A stretch of DNA of 6,482 bases, from assembly GCA_905236975.1 (NCBI GenBank), contig CAJOQU010000185.1:1-6482 (forward strand), in the 5' to 3' direction. Origin of the DNA: an uncultured Clostridia bacterium (GTDB taxonomy: Bacteria > Bacillota > Clostridia > Oscillospirales > Acutalibacteraceae). Shown here in pieces: positions 4,182-6,482 of this stretch (position 1 is the stretch's first letter; every line of letters begins with the position of its first letter). The notes below the pieces were generated by a model, which did not search any database, was not told the DNA's origin, and was given only the letters and a program-made list of their open reading frames with translations. Made by a program: the position numbers and the translations under genes.

Positions 4182-6482
4182 ATGGCAGGAACAAAGAAAA
4201 AAGGAACGGGCAGCCGCGCCAAAAAAAGCGCGACCGCTACCAAAATTCAAGGCGATCAAAAGCGAAACGAAGCAGTGGCCGGAAGGCGTCAGCTGATGTC
4301 GGTCATCTGGTTTGCCGTGGCTGTTTTTTTGCTTTGCATTGTATTTATCAAAGGGCAAAATGTGTGGCTGGCAATTCATGAATTTATTTTTGGCGTATTT
4401 GGCGTGACGGCCTATTTTTATCCCTTCTTGTTGGGGTTTGTGGCGGTTATGTTCGCCATGGATAAAATCGGCGGTTCCATCAATGCCAAGATCACGGAAG
4501 CGGGCGTTTTGGTGATGCTGGTCGGCGCGGCGGTGGATATTTTTGCTAAGCATGACGATTTGCTTACCTTTTGGCAGCATTTGGCCGGCGCTTACGGCGC
4601 GGGGAAATCGCTGAAAAGCGGCGGCTTTTTAGGGGCGCTTATTGGGCATCCGCTGTATATGGCTTTTGGCAAAACAGGCGCGGCCATTACGGTGTTTTTG
4701 CTCATTTTTGTGTTTTTAATGATTATCACAGGCACCACATTGGTCACCTTCTTGAAAACGTTGGCGCGTCCGGCGCAAAGCATTAAAGAACAGGCCGAGA
4801 CCGCCTATCAGGAACGACTGGATCGCGAAGAACAGGGAAGCGGCAAGCCGCGCGCCCGGTTGATCAAGGGCTTTAATGTGGATATTCCGGTGGATGATAT
4901 CCCTGAAAAGCGCACCACGGTGCAGGACGGGCTGGACGAAAAACAGCGTAAGGTGGTAGCCGCTTATTACGGCGCAGACGAGCAGCACGCGAAATCCGAG
5001 CCTGAGACCGCGCCCGAACCGGAAGAGGTCAAGCCGCACAACATTGACGACGCATTGAAGGCTGCTCGCAGTGAGGCGGAAAAAGAGCCTAAAGACACTG
5101 AACCGGTGAAGGAAGAACCGGCCGCGGCATCGCCTGCCGAACCGCCCATTCAGCCTCTCGAAATCCCTGAAACGCAGGATGTGACGCCCGAAAATACATA
5201 TCATTACCCGCCGCTGAGCCTGTTGAAAGAAAGCAAAATTGCCAACGAGGCGGCGCTTTCGGCCGAGCTTGACATGACGGCCGACCGTTTGGTTGAGACC
5301 CTGAAAAGCTTTGGCGTTGAGACCCGGATCGTCGATATCAGCCGCGGTCCCACCGTGACCCGGTATGAGTTGCAGCCCTGCGCCGGGGTTAAAATCAGTA
5401 AAATTACCAATTTGGCGGATGATATTGCCCTAAACCTTGCCACGGCCGGGGTGCGTATTGAAGCACCGATCCCCAATAAGGCGGCGGTCGGCATTGAGGT
5501 ACCCAACAAAGCCAGCGCGGTGGTGGGTGTGCGGGGTATTTTAGAATCCCCCGCCTTCTCTTCGGCGAAAAGCAAATTGACCGTTGCCCTTGGTCGCGAC
5601 ATCGGGGGGAATGTGGTGACCACCGACATTGGTAAAATGCCGCACGGTTTGATTGCGGGTGCAACCGGATCAGGTAAATCGGTTTGCATCAATTCCATTA
5701 TCATCAGTCTGCTTTACAAGGCAACGCCCGATGAAGTGAAATTGTTAATGATTGACCCCAAGGTGGTCGAGCTTGGCATTTATAACGGTATTCCGCATTT
5801 GCTGGTGCCGGTGGTAACCGACCCGCGCAAGGCCGCCGGAGCGCTTGGCTGGGCGGTCACCGAAATGGAAAAGCGCTATAAAATGTTTGCCGACCGCGGC
5901 GTGCGTGATTTAGCGGGCTATAACCGTTTTGTTGAAACATCGGGCGATGAAGAACTGGTAAAAATGCCGCATATTGTTATTATCATTGACGAGCTGGCCG
6001 ATCTGATGATGACCGCTCCTAACGAGGTGGAGGATTCCATTAACCGTATTGCTGCCAAGGCGCGTGCCGCCGGTATGCATTTGATTATTGCGACTCAACG
6101 CCCGTCGGTCGATGTGGTGACCGGCGTTATCAAGGCCAATATTCCCACCCGTATTGCGTTTGCGGTCTCGTCACAGATTGACAGCCGCACCATTTTGGAT
6201 TCCTCCGGGGCAGAAAAACTGCTTGGCCGGGGCGATATGCTTTTCAGCCCCGTAGGCTCTGCCAAACCGAACCGCATTCAGGGCTGTTTTGTCAGCGATG
6301 AAGAGGTTGAGGCCGTGGTGGAATACATCAAAGGCGATCACTCCGCCGATTATGACGACGATGTCATGGTTGAGATCGAACGCCAGGCCGCCATTGAGAA
6401 AAAACAAAAGACCGGCCTGCCAGAGGATGGCCCGGGGGAGGACCCCATGCTGAACGACGCGATTAAGGTCGTGGTCGAAAAC
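4182..6482 (+). CDS. ftsK: FtsK/SpoIIIE-family DNA translocase (partial, C-terminus off the right edge)
   Basis: This is a membrane-anchored double-strand DNA pump that moves chromosome ends through the division septum or into the forespore. The frame is open for 767 codons from the ATG at 4182, with no stop before the edge. Order: a basic N-tail (1-37); about four membrane helices (near 38-57, 68-93, 106-122, 165-192); a charged linker (about 195-340) rich in Glu, Pro and Lys at 265-335; then the motor from YHYPPLSLL (340-348). Walker A is GATGSGKS (493-500) and Walker B is IIIDELAD with Asp603 and Glu604, followed by RAKARAAGMH and ATQRPS. The window stops at AIKVVVEN, where the gamma winged-helix domain that reads polar DNA motifs normally begins, so that domain cannot be seen. 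Whether it acts as FtsK, SpoIIIE or both cannot be decided; tepA linkage and length fit SpoIIIE. No small ylzJ-like gene lies between it and tepA. Confidence 0.95.
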   Translation, partial: MAGTKKKGTGSRAKKSATATKIQGDQKRNEAVAGRRQLMSVIWFAVAVFLLCIVFIKGQNVWLAIHEFIFGVFGVTAYFYPFLLGFVAVMFAMDKIGGSINAKITEAGVLVMLVGAAVDIFAKHDDLLTFWQHLAGAYGAGKSLKSGGFLGALIGHPLYMAFGKTGAAITVFLLIFVFLMIITGTTLVTFLKTLARPAQSIKEQAETAYQERLDREEQGSGKPRARLIKGFNVDIPVDDIPEKRTTVQDGLDEKQRKVVAAYYGADEQHAKSEPETAPEPEEVKPHNIDDALKAARSEAEKEPKDTEPVKEEPAAASPAEPPIQPLEIPETQDVTPENTYHYPPLSLLKESKIANEAALSAELDMTADRLVETLKSFGVETRIVDISRGPTVTRYELQPCAGVKISKITNLADDIALNLATAGVRIEAPIPNKAAVGIEVPNKASAVVGVRGILESPAFSSAKSKLTVALGRDIGGNVVTTDIGKMPHGLIAGATGSGKSVCINSIIISLLYKATPDEVKLLMIDPKVVELGIYNGIPHLLVPVVTDPRKAAGALGWAVTEMEKRYKMFADRGVRDLAGYNRFVETSGDEELVKMPHIVIIIDELADLMMTAPNEVEDSINRIAAKARAAGMHLIIATQRPSVDVVTGVIKANIPTRIAFAVSSQIDSRTILDSSGAEKLLGRGDMLFSPVGSAKPNRIQGCFVSDEEVEAVVEYIKGDHSADYDDDVMVEIERQAAIEKKQKTGLPEDGPGEDPMLNDAIKVVVEN

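Noticed and set aside
3978..4580. 200-codon open frame on the minus strand across the end of tepA and the start of ftsK
   Set aside because: It overlaps two recognised genes on the other strand, and its product has no family resemblance and is rich in His/Arg/Ser as antisense frames often are.
4716..5704. Two adjacent minus-strand open frames of 162 and 166 codons opposite ftsK
   Set aside because: Both lie opposite the continuous ftsK frame, including its conserved motor domain. No motif or start signal supports them.

Overview
The window looks like a chromosomal segment from a Gram-positive, moderate-GC member of the Clostridia, most likely a gut-type Oscillospiraceae/Ruminococcaceae-like lineage. 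This is inferred from the style of the FeoA and FeoB proteins, from the FeoB-associated Cys-rich protein, from the tepA-ftsK/spoIIIE linkage, and from the consensus sigma-A promoters and purine-rich Shine-Dalgarno sites. No species can be named from the sequence alone.

Left half (1-3133, minus strand): a four-gene ferrous iron uptake operon read right to left. The order is a first FeoA-like SH3-fold protein (69 aa), a second canonical FeoA (73 aa), the FeoB GTPase/permease (804 aa from the chosen start), and a small FeoB-associated Cys-rich membrane protein that runs off the left edge. The FeoB carries an unusual, strongly acidic insertion of about 92 residues between its first two membrane segments.

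Centre (3134-3442): a 309-bp divergent control region. On the minus strand it holds a textbook feo promoter (TTGACA, 17 bp, TATAAT). Two dyads of the form TTAGC-N4-GCTAA follow; one overlaps the predicted transcription start and the other lies about 35 bp further downstream. A near-identical dyad lies just upstream of feoB. Together they look like the binding sites of a DtxR/IdeR/MntR-type metal-dependent repressor. On the plus strand a second, weaker sigma-A promoter drives tepA.

Right half (3443-6482, plus strand): tepA, a ClpP-class serine protease homologue, is followed 52 bp later by an FtsK/SpoIIIE-type DNA translocase. The translocase has an N-terminal membrane domain, an acidic/proline-rich linker and a RecA-type motor with intact Walker A and B motifs. 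It runs off the right edge just where the DNA-binding gamma domain should begin. The tepA-to-spoIIIE order matches Bacillus subtilis, but there is no room for the small ylzJ gene found between them there.

The content is mostly well-known housekeeping and iron uptake. I see no mobile element, CRISPR array, tRNA, rRNA or clearly new multi-gene system. The points most worth following up are the three-site metal-repressor regulon and the acidic extracytoplasmic FeoB insertion.
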